A stretch of 64,000 nucleotides of DNA from Lepidodermella squamata (taxonomy: Eukaryota; Gastrotricha): positions 62,001-126,000 of the forward strand of contig JBLDXI010000030.1 in the NCBI GenBank assembly GCA_047495785.1. Reading direction: 5' to 3'. Below, one piece after another: positions 10,180 through 20,988 of the stretch (within the stretch, counting starts at the first letter, position 1; each line of letters begins with the position of its first letter). The position numbers and the translations under genes were made by a program. The notes under the pieces were generated by a model that saw only the letters and a program-made list of their open reading frames with translations, did no database searches and was not told the DNA's origin.

Positions 10180-12824
10180 CTAGCGGCCAGTGAGAGATAA
10201 CGATGTCGTGGTAATCCCACCGCTGGTTGGAAGTACTTCTACATCAGGCTTCAATTTCTGAAGTGTATGTTAAAATGTTGAAAGTAGACAGAAATTGTAA
10301 CCTTAGAAAATGTAATTACCAATGAAGCGAATGAAGCAATCAATGTGATGGCGACACATGCGAAATTCATCACCGAGATGGCGAGTCGTTGGCTTGTTTG
10401 ATTCTTGAAAATGCCACCGGCTACAACTGCTCCGCAAACCAACAACAAAACTATTGCGTAGAAACATTTGATGACAATTCTGATATGATGAATCATGCCT
10501 CCCGTTGATTGCTTTACCGAAGAGTTCAAAGTGTAGGCCAATAATGCTCCGCGTAGGATTAACAGCCCAAAGCCAGTAAGAATCACAGCCATGATGATTG
10601 TCGAAGTTAGCGTGGGACCGAACTCGCATTGATGGATAATGTGCTCATAAGCAAGCGAATCATCTTCGCGAGACGGGATTACGGCACTGGTGCTTTTTCT
10701 TGATAAAATAGGGTCAACCAGGAACCAAACCAATAACAAACAGAAAATTATAGCCAAAACTAAGCAACCTAGGTAGATTAGTGGCTTTTCTATTGATTTT
10801 CTGCTAGCATTCGCAACAACCAAGTTTGGATTTCTGTTATTCGAATCAAACTGGTATATCGGATTAGTTGAAGCTTTTTTCGTTGAGATTTTCTTGCGTT
10901 TCCAGCTTCCTGCTCTACTGTCACTTCCCCTAACTGTTTTGATCAAAAGTGACCTGCCAAGCTCGAGACGAGCAACAACACCGTGGAGCAGACTTCCGAT
11001 CCCTAGGAGTAGGAAAATGTACGCTGCCATGCAGTGTAGGTGTAAAGTGTCAGAATATTGAAGCGGCTGAATTAGAACACTCAACAAGAGTAACACATCC
11101 CCCATCAATACAAAAGCGACAAGCTTCGCATTATCCTGCCTAATGAAATAATGCGCAATGGAGACAGCAATTACGCAGATGAACTCCAAGCAGCTGATAG
11201 CAGTAACAGTACTGTAAGCTTCAATCGATATTAAATCTTCGATCAGAGGCACGATGCGAACCGAATCAGTCGGCGGGTTACCACTTCGCGTTGCCCAAAC
11301 CATTTTTTCAGGCCCTTTAGTTACCGTTTTCCATCGAGTGTCATAAATTGCGATTGGGAGTAGGGAGAAATCGTTAGAAGTGGGCGAGGCGAGGACGTAA
11401 CGAAAAAACGCAATATAGACGCTGCCAGCCGTGTTCAATGTTGTGTTAGCCTCAAATCCAGCCTCGCCAAACTTAGCAGTGGCTCGAGTCGTGAAAAGTG
11501 CTTTCTTCATCGTTTCTACAATGTAACTTCCGTTGGTCTTGAAATTTTCGCCACTAGTAACCCAGTCAGATAGAGTTTGGTTATTTTGACGAAGATATGT
11601 TTCAGTGGTATTGAGAACGTGAGCCGCGACTAGAACATTATCGTAGCAATAATGCCTTGTTGAATAAACGCTGTTAGTTTCCGGGTTCTGAATGCTCGCT
11701 GAAAGGAATGAGTCAAAATCAGAACCCGAGTTGCCCAATGAGTCCTTTTGGCTCTTGTCTAGGTACATCGAACTGGCCATGATGAAAGGCAGTGCGCTCT
11801 GCAGGACGGCTCTCATCATCTGTTCAGTGCACCAGCTGTATCTCAACGGATCATTTGGGCGGAACATGAACATTCCAGGGAAAAATATCACGTAATTCGG
11901 TCCGTAAATTCCATAGCGATACAACCAACAAGCAACTCGAACAGGGGCTATAGATGGGACGTAGATTACTCGAGGATCCAGCTTATCAATGCCCTCTAAT
12001 CCCTTTCGAACATCCTCGGATTCAGGTATTCCGTTGGCCTGTATTAATTTGAATAGACCCGTAAGTTTTATGTCGTATTTTCGCTCCAGCAAGTCCGCAA
12101 ATGCTGTTTCTACGCGGCCTTGGTAGTCAGCAATCTCGGAAATGACCGCTATCTTCTTCCAACCCATTACGGCTGTGTAAGCCGCGATAGATGCATAGAA
12201 TTCAAATGTATTTGGCGTCAGGATAAAGAAATTGCTGTAGAGACGACGATTCTCGTGGACATCGGTCGTTGTAGTGACTGGTGCGATCTTAAATAGATTT
12301 GCTTATAGTTATTCCTCTCAAGTTAACACAAACTTACCCCGATGAAATTGAATTGCTCTAGGAATGCGCCTGTTTGCAAATGCGAGGGACAGAGGCTCAT
12401 TAAGGCGAAAGGGATTCGATCCTTAGCAATCGAATTTCTCTGCATCGCTGCAAGGTGTTTCGCGATTCCAACATCCCGCATGCACTATATATTCAAATGT
12501 TCGTAAAAATCGGTTTTAAAATTAGAAAATTGCATACCATGTCGTCGAATGGATCAATAGTCAGCTCGTAATCCGCTAACAAGTTCGAAATTTTTCTAAT
12601 GCTGTCTAGTGCGTAATGCCTTCTGTGCAAATTGGGCCCTGGGCAAGCACACGGCCGCCGTAGTTCAAAGCTGCTACCAGGCTCAACGTTTTTCGGCTCG
12701 TTTCGTTGGGGTTGAAGGAAGAAGCAGTTACCCGTGATGGCATCGAGCTGTTAAGCGGAAGTTTCGCTGATATAGCGCTTACGCATATTACCATGGCGTA
12801 TATCGATTCGGCCTTCAGAAGCAT
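10180..12824 (-). pseudogene. GABA-B-like class C GPCR with an apparent 1-nt frameshift in its first exon
   Basis: Proposed exons: complement(join(10180..10257,10302..12287,12338..12484,12538..12824)). A signal peptide begins at ATG 12824 (LLKAESIYAMVICVSAISA). A Venus-flytrap domain follows, with typical text such as FIG-IAPVTTTTDVHENRRLY, MGWKKIAVISE and SIAPVRVACWLYRYGIYGP. A seven-helix domain and a long Ser/Lys-rich intracellular insert come next. The last 44-nt intron and the 26-codon end exon are less certain; if unspliced, translation stops at 10251. Exon 1 is 287 nt where a phase-0 exon needs a multiple of three: the frame reading ALNYGGRVLAQGPICTEG must shift near 12605-12620 to continue as HYALDSIRKISNLLADYEL. 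Either a fresh pseudogene or a sequence error. Known family role: G-protein-coupled amino-acid transmitter receptor. Confidence 0.72.
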
Positions 12825-13256
12825 GATTGTAACTTGAATTACTGAATCTTGAAAGTAAGATATTTTTGAAGTAATCGCACTTAAACAATTGAATTCCAGA
12901 AGAATTGAATGCCGGAAGGTCTGAGAAATCCCTATTTCCCTGGGACCTGGCTGTAAAACAGCCGTAAAATTGTTACGAAGTTTCACTCCGCACAACACGA
13001 GCGGAAAGACTCAAGCAGCGTCTGTTTTAATGAACGCGATGAAAACACTTATCGCCGCGAAAGAATTCAGAAAGGATATCCCGCGTATTACATTTAGAAA
13101 TCGTGATTGCAGCATCAGGCATCAGGTTATGTAGGTAAGAGAAGCAGCTGAAAATCTTGAAACTCTTAACTCACAGCTCCCACGTGCGTGGAAAATGCTT
13201 GAATCAGCTTAATATTTTCTGTTTTTATATTCGCTCACACCAATTTACTAGAACAA
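12825..13256. other. Spacer between class C GPCR and Ly6 gene
   Basis: Holds the 5' flank of the GABA-B-like gene and the 3' flank of the three-domain Ly6 gene, both on the minus strand. The upstream in-frame extension of the GABA-B exon (to 12998) has no signal-like start and is treated as leader. Nothing else recognised. Confidence 0.35.
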
Positions 13257-14063
13257 TCAATTATATCGATTGCAATCATCCCGATCACGGCAAATGCAAG
13301 TTTCAACACTTTCACCGCCTGTTGATGTTTCAGAACAGCCATCTTGCACTGGCACATTCTCTCGCAAGCACGACCTTGCCGTTATCAAATCCAGATTGTT
13401 AACAATTTTCATTGTTTGACATGCCTCGCAGTTTTGTTCCGTCTTCAAGGTGTCGATTCCACTCTGGCAATACAAATTTCGCTTTCCAGTCGCACAGAAA
13501 TCGCCGCTGTTGCACATGCATGTTCTGATGTTCCTGCCCTTGCTGTCCCAAACCTCGGTGCAGGATGGTGGCATAGTTGCGACCTTTGCGTCACCAACCA
13601 CGCAAGATCTCGCGATAGAGACGTATTTCCCAGCTGAGACGATCGTCACATTCTGGCAAGCAGTGCAATCGGCCCGTTCTTTGAAGCTGTCAACGCCGTC
13701 GTGGCATTTTAACGTATTGCCAGCATTGCAAAAATCTGTACTATTACAGAAGCAAGTTTTGATTTCAAAGCCAGTGATGTTGGTAGATTGGCATGAATCA
13801 CTCGAAACAGGCGCAGGACTGGTCAAGCACTGGTGCAGGATAACCGTAGACCCAGAAATCGATGCTGTTGAAGTTACGCACCATAGACAAGTGTTGTTCG
13901 ATTCTACAACGTTTTGAACGCCATTTTGCTGCGTGCCGACCAAACATCTCAAGGCATCTAAAAACATTTTTGAACAAGAGCTGATTTTCAAAAAACTTAG
14001 CGACATACCAGCATAAGATACCGCAACAAGCAAGACAAAAACGTGTAATGTTAGGGGAGGCAT
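13257..14063 (-). CDS. Secreted protein with three tandem Ly6/uPAR-like domains (251 aa)
   Basis: Two exons, complement(join(13257..13957,14009..14063)), 51-nt phase-1 intron placed right after the signal peptide (MPPLTLHVFVLLVAVSYA). ATG 14063 is preferred to the in-frame ATG at 14093 because it gives a clean signal peptide. Three repeats of ~75 residues each start with a Leu-x-Cys (ALRC, LKC, LYC), have a C-x-x-C in the middle, and end in a TC-x-C...D.C(N) tail (TCFCNSTDFCN, TCMCNSGDFC, TCICRDRDDCN). That end motif is the hallmark of the Ly6/uPAR three-finger fold. There is no C-terminal hydrophobic segment, so it should be secreted. Ly6 proteins modulate nicotinic receptors and other membrane proteins in several animals; a link to the neighbouring channels is only inferred. 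Confidence 0.85.
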   Translation of the reverse strand: MPPLTLHVFVLLVAVSYAGMSLSFLKISSCSKMFLDALRCLVGTQQNGVQNVVESNNTCLWCVTSTASISGSTVILHQCLTSPAPVSSDSCQSTNITGFEIKTCFCNSTDFCNAGNTLKCHDGVDSFKERADCTACQNVTIVSAGKYVSIARSCVVGDAKVATMPPSCTEVWDSKGRNIRTCMCNSGDFCATGKRNLYCQSGIDTLKTEQNCEACQTMKIVNNLDLITARSCLRENVPVQDGCSETSTGGESVETCICRDRDDCNRYN

Positions 14064-14318
14064 TTCACTTGAAGTGAGAATGACTACAAGCAATCTAACT
14101 GCCTGTGGAATGGGGCGTGGGAAACACCTGCCATAATTTCCACGACGAGCTTATCTCAGCAACCGAGTACAAAGCTTGAAAGCTCGCTTCATCCTAGAAT
14201 AATGTGAAGCCTATCAGCCATGCAACTAAAATTCAAAACGGTTATGATTCAAATTTATTCACTAAACTGTCTCAATAGATGAAAACATAAATCACTGTTT
14301 TAATTATTGCCTTGATGC

Positions 14319-15656
14319 TCAATCGTAATAAAGAGCCTCGTCCACCGAACAGCTCTCTTCGTCAACATTAGGCGCTAGTTTGTAGTATCTACACCGAAAT
14401 ACGTCATCCCGTCTTGTTTTTATCATTGCATAGAAGCATTTCAGCAGGGCCCGTCGTTGCTTTGGCACCCCTGTCATTTCAGCGATGGAATCAACCAACT
14501 CGCCATCCATTTCATTGACAGGCGAATACTTAGTCAAATCCAAGGTAGGACTCTTCGCAATGATAGGCCGCCATCGTTCATGCCACTCGTCGATTGCAGT
14601 CAGCATCTCGGTTTCGGATGGAAGCTGAACCCGGCCATCAATCACTGCCGCGCCCAGTTCAGCATGAAATCGCATCGAGCTGCAAATCATCGAAGACTGC
14701 TTGCCGACGAAGAATATCGACGGACATCTTGGATGCACCACGTTTTTGTACAGCGGAAATAGAGTGGTAGATTTTGTAAAATCAAGCTGCAATTCAGGCG
14801 ATAGTGGATGGTTCGGGTAGAAGCCAGTCGCATATAGGACGGAATCAACATTCTCGTAGGAACTTTCGTCCGTGAAATAGACTGTTCTATCTACGCCGCG
14901 AACAATACGCGGCCTCATGTCGATCTCTTCGGCATTCTTCACGCCCCAAGTTGGCCGATAGTTGTGCCAGGATAGGATGACTTTCTTAGCGATGTTCCAC
15001 AGTGTAAGTACCATGTCCATAGCTCCGAAACCTCCGCCGACTACAACGACTGTTTTACCCGCAAACCGATGTGGGTCGAGCATGTTGTGGTAGTGAAGAA
15101 CCTCGCCGGTGAATTTTTCAAGGTCGTACTCAGTTGGAATCTTTGGCAAGCGATGTTGCCCGCAACAGTGGAATACGTAGTCAAACTCTTCCTCGAATTT
15201 GGTCTCATCAGTCACATTTACGAGTTCTAGAATCAGTTTCGAGCTGCCACCATCTGCTCGCCGGGTGTTTGTTACCAAATGCTTGAATTTCATGAATTTT
15301 TCCAGCTCGAAATGCCTAGCGTAACTTCGAAAGTACTCCAAAACTTGAGTTCGAACTGGGTAGGAAGGGATAGTATCAGGAAATCGGAAGTCAAGCGTTA
15401 GCTCCATGTCATGCGTGAATATGTTAGCTTTCATCTCTTGGTAAGTCGAGCTCTGTACTGGGAAGCCGAATTTCGCCGTGTCCGGTTTGTCTGCGGCGAT
15501 GACCCACTCGCCTCCCAACTGGTCAGACCCCTCGTAGCATACGATTTCATATTGATCTGGGTTCTGAGCTGTGAATCGCTCTTGGAGAACCTTTAGAGTG
15601 ACTAGACCAGCCGGTCCAGCACCGATCACGGCTATCCTAATAGATTTAGGCATCAC
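14319..15656 (-). CDS. Flavin-containing monooxygenase-like enzyme (445 aa)
   Basis: Single exon. FAD-binding Rossmann motif GAGPAG at 12-17 followed ~25 residues later by an acidic strand end. The FMO identifying-type motif FTGEVLHYH is at 182-190 (FxGxxxHxxx). NADPH-binding GGGFGA is at 207-212, and the second-domain ATGF motif is at 276-279. Length suits the soluble invertebrate FMO form; there is no C-terminal membrane anchor. The family uses FAD, NADPH and O2 to oxygenate nitrogen or sulfur atoms of small substrates, often in detoxification. The gene has no visible intron, unlike its neighbours, and no obvious partner gene here. I cannot separate true FMO from the related N-hydroxylating monooxygenases by eye. 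Confidence 0.88.
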   Translation of the reverse strand: MMPKSIRIAVIGAGPAGLVTLKVLQERFTAQNPDQYEIVCYEGSDQLGGEWVIAADKPDTAKFGFPVQSSTYQEMKANIFTHDMELTLDFRFPDTIPSYPVRTQVLEYFRSYARHFELEKFMKFKHLVTNTRRADGGSSKLILELVNVTDETKFEEEFDYVFHCCGQHRLPKIPTEYDLEKFTGEVLHYHNMLDPHRFAGKTVVVVGGGFGAMDMVLTLWNIAKKVILSWHNYRPTWGVKNAEEIDMRPRIVRGVDRTVYFTDESSYENVDSVLYATGFYPNHPLSPELQLDFTKSTTLFPLYKNVVHPRCPSIFFVGKQSSMICSSMRFHAELGAAVIDGRVQLPSETEMLTAIDEWHERWRPIIAKSPTLDLTKYSPVNEMDGELVDSIAEMTGVPKQRRALLKCFYAMIKTRRDDVFRCRYYKLAPNVDEESCSVDEALYYD

Positions 15657-16355
15657 AATAAGCGAAAATTTCGTAAATGAACTTGTAACTGCTCAATTTT
15701 TTCTTTTATCTGTGGCGGATAATCATTTTTATAGTTATCTCGTCTCGCTTTGCAGGGCATATTCCATGTCGGACAATACTTAAACGGACTTGACACGGAC
15801 CGCTGATTACAAGTAGTTTCGGCCATGGGTTAAATAAATTGATAATGCATTCACAATTTTCGCTGAAATTGTGACGATTTTTCTGAAACTAAATTCTTTG
15901 ATTCTTGGAGTCATCGTAACGAGCGTTCAATCCTGACTTGAGCTCTCAAATAAAAACCGAAATAGCTAAATAATAAGGTGTTACAAAATGCAAAATAACT
16001 TTCCCTTTTTTCCCTTTTCTTAACCATCATACCTAGGCAACAATTCATATGCTTACCATGCTGTCCCTCTAGGATAGCTAAACACTTATTTGGCTGACAA
16101 ATATCACTATCGTGCCTTGAGGTAAGATAGTGCCTTGAGTTCACAGCTAATCTGCATCAAGCAAACAAAAATGTATGCAGGCTTTTAGCACTGATAAGAA
16201 GAAAACAACACATTGCGATTACTATAAAACGATAAGCGTGCGTCATTGTGCCATGTCACCAACAACCAGGCCAGAAAACTCTATTGAGTATAAACCATCG
16301 AATTCAATATTTTATAGTACTTTATCATGCATTTTTTCTTATTGAATTGAACAAA
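15657..16355. other. Intergenic between divergent FMO and Ly6 genes
   Basis: AT-rich region, with the FMO gene leaving on the minus strand and the Ly6 gene on the plus strand, so it probably contains both promoters. I see no diagnostic site. A short minus-strand frame at 15911-16144 has no recognisable feature. Confidence 0.35.
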
Positions 16356-16797
16356 ATGGGCTACAAGTTATCTCAATTTACTCCAAATTCGACGTTTGTT
16401 GCCGTGACACTTCTTCTCGTATTCATGTCGGGACAAGTAGGTAAGGCTCCTTCAATTTCTCTATAACTTTCCTCGAAAATAAACGGTCTCAGCTAGTTTG
16501 AAATGCTGGGCTGGAACGAACAACAATGTCCGCGAAGAAATGGGATGTGTGCTATGCGGCAAGATTGAATCAAAGCCATTGAACTATCCTGAGCACATCG
16601 ATCGCCTCTGCTTGTCCAAAGCCACGGAATCTGTTGGCTGCAAGGATGGCAGAGATCAAGATGGCTCGCCTTATCGAGCATGCTACTGCAATTGGCCTGA
16701 CTACTGTAATGCTTCGAATCTAAATCTTGCAAAGATTACTTCGATTCTCTTACCAAGCTTTGTAACAATTCTACTCAGTAAATTTGTTTATTTGTGA
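16356..16797 (+). CDS. Single-domain Ly6-like protein with a GPI-anchor-type C terminus (129 aa)
   Basis: Two exons, join(16356..16440,16493..16797), 52-nt phase-1 intron at the same place as in the three-domain Ly6 gene (end of signal peptide). Signal peptide with core FVAVTLLLVFMSG. The mature domain starts LKCWAG, has GCVLCGK, LCLSK and a CYCNWPDYCNAS end motif, giving the Ly6 cysteine order. The last ~22 residues (ITSILLPSFVTILLSKFVYL) are hydrophobic right to the end, as in GPI-anchored Ly6 proteins, so it is probably tethered to the outer membrane surface. Known relatives of this layout tether to or modulate receptors and channels. The partner is not shown by sequence. Confidence 0.82.
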
Positions 16798-17085
16798 TAT
16801 AGAGTTTTATTTTTTATTATCCAGAGTAAGAATGTGTCAATCCAATCTAAATCGAGCAATTTTATTCATAAAACAGGCTCTTAATGTTTTGATATACCTA
16901 TTCTATTCTGAATGAATTCATGGCCTGAGAATTTGCGCATATTCATACTGATATTCATCAAGAATATCAGCGTTTCAAGAGTAGAGGCCTAAATTTAGTA
17001 CTGAGTACTGAGCCATGAACCTACGACCTACTGGATATGTAGTCAATGACAGAGGATTCAACATTGTTTGCTGCTAAAACCTGCT

Positions 17086-17230
17086 TTATAGCTCAAAAAT
17101 AACAGTCACAGAGTAAAGCGCTGCTCGAAAAATTTGCTCGTTGAAATTTCCAACTCCACAACCATCGAACCATCGAAACCATTGTGGTAAAATGTGTCGA
17201 AATGTGATAATACACATATTTTGAGTTAAT
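17086..17230 (-). pseudogene. Relic of the C terminus of an SGNH-like gene
   Basis: On the minus strand the residues VGNFNEQIFRAALYSVTVIF match the C terminus of the SGNH-like gene at 25.9-27.5 kb (VGNFNEQGYRVALYSVTVIF). The similarity decays upstream and no larger domain remains. It is a decayed duplicate. Confidence 0.7.
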
Positions 17231-17484
17231 TTCCAGTTTCTGAGAGCACATTTACGGATCCGCGGTGGTTTCCTCCGGTCACTAAAAAGCCGTGAAATGC
17301 TAGTTTTCTCAAACAATTAATTGCGCGCACGCTATTGGTCGATTCAAAAATAAGCGCGGGAGTCGCATTAATGCCGCTGCGAAACAAAATAACCGTCGAC
17401 TTCGCAGATTCAGACCGGCGCAAAAAAAAATAGCCTCATTTTCAGTTAAAATAGGATTTTTGTGAGAATGATTGGAACAAATTT

Positions 17485-17682
17485 CTAAAAAAATCCATAA
17501 TCCAGTAGAGAGTTCCATAGAAGCGAAGAGCGAATAGCAAAGGAAGAGTACCTAAACTTATGATGCCATGGTGGGAGAATCAATTTGCTGTTGTGACTTG
17601 ACCTAGTCTTATCCGAAAAAGGCAGAATATAGAAATCACTAGGTGGTATAATACTATGGTTGTGAATAATTTTGTGAGTCAT
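17485..17682 (-). mobile_element. LINE-type reverse transcriptase C-terminal relic
   Basis: The minus-strand frame reads TRSSHNSKLILPPWHHKFRY followed by SSFAIRSSLLWNSL. This is the typical end of non-LTR reverse transcriptases (R-S-x-x...L...P...F..S....LWN.LP). Only the tail is present; no catalytic core was found nearby. Confidence 0.5.
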
Positions 17683-18094
17683 TGCATGCCGTCTATGAAT
17701 GCAGAACGGTAGCAGATAATTAGTAGAAAAGGTTTCTATTTTCTTACGCGATTTTCTTACGCGCGTATCGCATGTTCATTTTATTTTCTGTAAACTATGT
17801 TCGTTGCACTAAAATCTTACAGACCCGCCTGCTGTTTGCATTACTGGGGTTCAGATATTAAGATAGTGTGAGAAACATGCGGAGCAAAAAATAGTGTGAT
17901 TGCGAAAGAACTACAGACGCTCTTCGGTAAATAACCATCAAGGGAAAGTCCCGTCGTTTGCATTAAGGAGGCACGATTCTCGCTCTATATTTTCCTAAGG
18001 TCGCATCTTTATTCAAAATGATGGTAATTATGTGAACAGCTGCAGGTATGTACAATTTCGCTCTGAAAATCAGATCAGTCAAAATCTGACATAA

Positions 18095-19707
18095 ATGCAG
18101 TTTACTAGCTTTGAAATGAGGCGCTTTTGCGTCCTACTAATTTGCATCGTTTTCTTCAGTGCGCTTTATTTCCTCAGCCCGAAAAGCAATCCGTCGTCAA
18201 ATGACAAGAAAGAAGCAATACAGTCCGATGCGAACGAAAACGCGGCCAACAACAAGCTGATGAAGCTGCCTGAGACCATTGCAAATTTCTGGAAACAACC
18301 GAAAAGGCTGCCGACTTATGTGAAGGAAGGCTTGGAGCATGTGGTTAAATCACCGCACAGTATTACCTACCGACAATTCCACCAAGCGACAATAAAGAAT
18401 GTTGGGGATATCGGCACTCTGCAGCGGGCTTTTCTACGCTTATTCGATCCACCCGAAGGAAACTGGTTAAATAACTTGAAGAACGAGCAGAGAAGACTGA
18501 ATGTTGTTCTTTTGGGTGAATCGACTTCCTCCAATCAGGCTTACGTATTTTTTTGACTAATTTACACCTAGAATGCGTAGAAAACTGTTCATTCTAGAAA
18601 GGTAATCCGGTGCATATCGACCACCTAGTTCGATGGCTGAATACAACTCTCGAACCATTCGGACTTCACGCTAAGGGCGAAAATTGGGCGTTAGGAGCGA
18701 CAAACAGCGGTTTTAACGCTTACTGCGCCCAACAGTTCATCAACCCTGCAGATTTCGACATAGCCCTACTTCAATTTACGCGAAACCCAGAAACCATGGA
18801 GGAATTCCGGGAACTGATAAACGAATTGCGTGACAAAAATCCTGATTTGCATATCATAATCGTTGATTTTCCGAATGTTCGAGACATTTTTACGATCACC
18901 GAAGACCGGTCAGACCAGACAGAGATGAACTTTGCCAACCACACAGAAGTGGCTAGGTCAATGGGCGTTACTATGATAAGTTCGGAAGAATTCCTTTCCG
19001 ATAAGAACAACTGGGAGAGAACACAGCAAGAGTTAGACGAGCTCAAAGACATCTTCAATTTCTACGTCTCGCCTTATGATTTTGTACATGCAGGCCCCGA
19101 GGTCCATGAGATGATGGCAGAGCACATTACCGGCTACATCAAACAGTCTCTGCTGCAGCTTCTTGAATCTGATGAATACCCTGACCAGAAACCGGTTTTC
19201 AGGCCGAAGAAGCAATTTCATTATGAATGCCACTTGAAACACCATGAGCATGAAGGCCGTTCGAAAGAGGGCCTAGTTCCGACTGAAAACGGTGTTGACG
19301 CCGATAGCATAAACTTTCTTGTTTGTTGGCAAGCTTTACACGAAAAATCGTTGTCTTTTGAATTTTCCGAGTTCAAAACGAACATTTCAACCTGCTTCCT
19401 TCCACGAATTATATTTTCCTACGGCCGTTTCAATTATGAGTGTATGGCAGAAGGTGGATTTTTCAACGTTGCCTATACCATTAAAATGGCGGATGGGCAC
19501 GATTATGAGGCTAGTTACGATCTTGAGTTGTATACCAAGTGCCCTTACTTGCATTCGGTTCTCACGACGCCTGTGGATGCGCATAAAAAAGTGCCTTGCT
19601 ACTCGGTACTTGGCGATCTGGAGTCGGTCCGGGTGGTACTGACGAACCACTGTTCAAACGTCTGCCCAATGGGTATTTATTCTGTTACTGTTGCTTTTAA
19701 GGAATAA
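18095..19707 (+). CDS. SGNH/GDSL-type hydrolase-like protein, copy S1 (519 aa)
   Basis: Two exons, join(18095..18544,18598..19707), 53-nt phase-0 intron placed just after the nucleophile motif. The N terminus has a hydrophobic segment (FCVLLICIVFFSALYF), a signal anchor or signal peptide; a second ATG at 18116 would trim seven residues. A GES motif (LLGESTSSN, Ser~143) fits SGNH block I, and DFVHAG (Asp~311, His~314) fits the block V DxxH, so a catalytic Ser-Asp-His set is present. A ~170-residue Cys-containing C-terminal domain of unknown type follows (ECHLKHHEHEG to YSVTVAFKE). Probably a secreted or type II membrane esterase/acyltransferase-like protein acting outside the cytosol; substrate unknown. 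Closest to copy S4 at 29-30.7 kb, on the opposite strand. Confidence 0.7.
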
Positions 19708-20597
19708 AGAAACACACCGCTTCGGATTTGATTTGATATTTGATTTACGACTTAAATCACGGACCTCCTTCAATCAAAATCAATAAATGTCCCACTTTCA
19801 CGGAACTAAATCAATCAAATCAAATCATTAACAGCGATAAATCGCAATAAATCACGACGCATCATAATTTTCACCAATTTGGGAGCTTTGAAAATTCAAA
19901 AAATAGCGCGATTTTGAAACTACTGTCCCTCTTCAAAAAGTATGGTTTCGTGTTAACGCCATTTAACTCTAGCAGAATCGGCGCAGGGTGCACACTGGCG
20001 GTACACTGGGGCCGCTCTAAAACGTATGCGACGCTTCCAGCTTTTTGCGAATTTGGAAAAATCTCGCTTCACTGCGCACGAGCTAGCGGAGGTGTTACCT
20101 CGGGCACAGCTAAGAACAATTGGAACCAGTGATATCGATGAGATTTTTCAGTTGAAAATAGGCAACCCTTTTCGGTTGATCGATGCTCGCTTTTTGCAGT
20201 ACATAGATTCTTATTACGCTAAATAAGTGTTTTCTACATTCGCGTGACCCGAAAAGCAAAAAGTCACGATGAAACATCTCGGCACACATAAATGTACTAC
20301 CGTGTCAGATCTACTGTATGTATTTATCTATGCGCGTGACGAGAGTACTAATCTGTGTATATACTGCAAAAAGTGAGCAGTAATGAATCTAAAGTGGAGC
20401 CTCAATCTGATCCATCTCAGAATTCGATGAAATTCTGAGTGATGGTTACCGTAGGTCTCAGCTACATGCCTGTGAAAGGTTTTCAGGCGGGAAATTACCC
20501 GTTATTTGTATATGAATTTAAGAAAATCAGCAATTTTTCTGTTATTCTATGCTATGTACATTGACATGACATGACATGACTATGTAATCCCAATGCT

Positions 20598-20642
20598 TAT
20601 GACCATGGACTCAATGTTAGTTGAATTGAAGGAAGGACCCGC
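20598..20642 (-). pseudogene. Short relic of an SGNH-like gene
   Basis: The DNA around gactcaatgttagttgaatt is close to gactcaatgtcagttgtatt in the C-terminal exon of the SGNH-like gene at 26.0 kb, on the same strand. Only ~45 bp is recognisable. Confidence 0.45.
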
Positions 20643-20743
20643 GTTTTCCCCCGGCACTACTCTGGTAGAAATGTGGTAATAGGCGCATCGTTTATCACTA
20701 TGGACTTTTGATTTTCAATAAATTCCCGTGGCGTTGTTACTAG

Positions 20744-20821
20744 AAAGTTACTAGAAACACAACAAGTTAGGATATTATAGTGTGATATAATATCCTAACT
20801 TGTTGTGTTTCTAGTAACTTT
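20744..20821. repeat. Perfect hairpin, 36-bp arms with 6-nt loop
   Basis: Arms 20744-20779 and 20786-20821 are exact reverse complements (start aaagttactagaaacacaac), separated by gtgtga. A separate ttactagaaa phrase sits just before the left arm. The exactness implies a recent insertion or a selected structure. Candidates are a miniature foldback element or a snapback structure. Confidence 0.9.
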
Positions 20822-20957
20822 TAAGATGTAAATCCGAACTAATTTCCGCAATTTATATAATCTTCACCAACTGGCAACAAAAATGAGGTTAGAGGCCGTA
20901 CTGATTGTTGACATCTGAAATTAGCTTAATTGATGTTGTAAATTTCTTTGTTAGACC

Positions 20958-20988
20958 CTGAAGATGGCAATAAAAGCCGAAACGCGTC
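20958..20988 (+). ncRNA. Hammerhead-ribozyme-like motif (uncertain)
   Basis: CTGAAGA (20958-20964), a short GGC/GCC stem with an AT-rich loop, GAAAC (20979-20983) and GTC (20986-20988) are in the order of a minimal hammerhead core (CUGANGA, stem II, GAAA, tiny stem III, GUC). Only a 3-bp helix I (acc/ggt) is visible. Such minimal hammerheads are known from Penelope-like elements and retrozymes; this may be a degraded end of one. Confidence 0.35.

Larger units (their letters stand above)
16798..18094. other. Intergenic with two relics
   Basis: No intact gene. It contains a C-terminal relic of an SGNH-type gene (17086-17230) and the 3' end of a LINE-like reverse transcriptase (17485-17682), described separately. 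The right end is the 5' flank of the plus-strand SGNH-like gene. Confidence 0.4.

Noticed and set aside
20026-20226. Small plus-strand gene of 66 codons
   Set aside because: No signal peptide, domain or intron evidence; it lies in a repeat-rich stretch and may be element debris.
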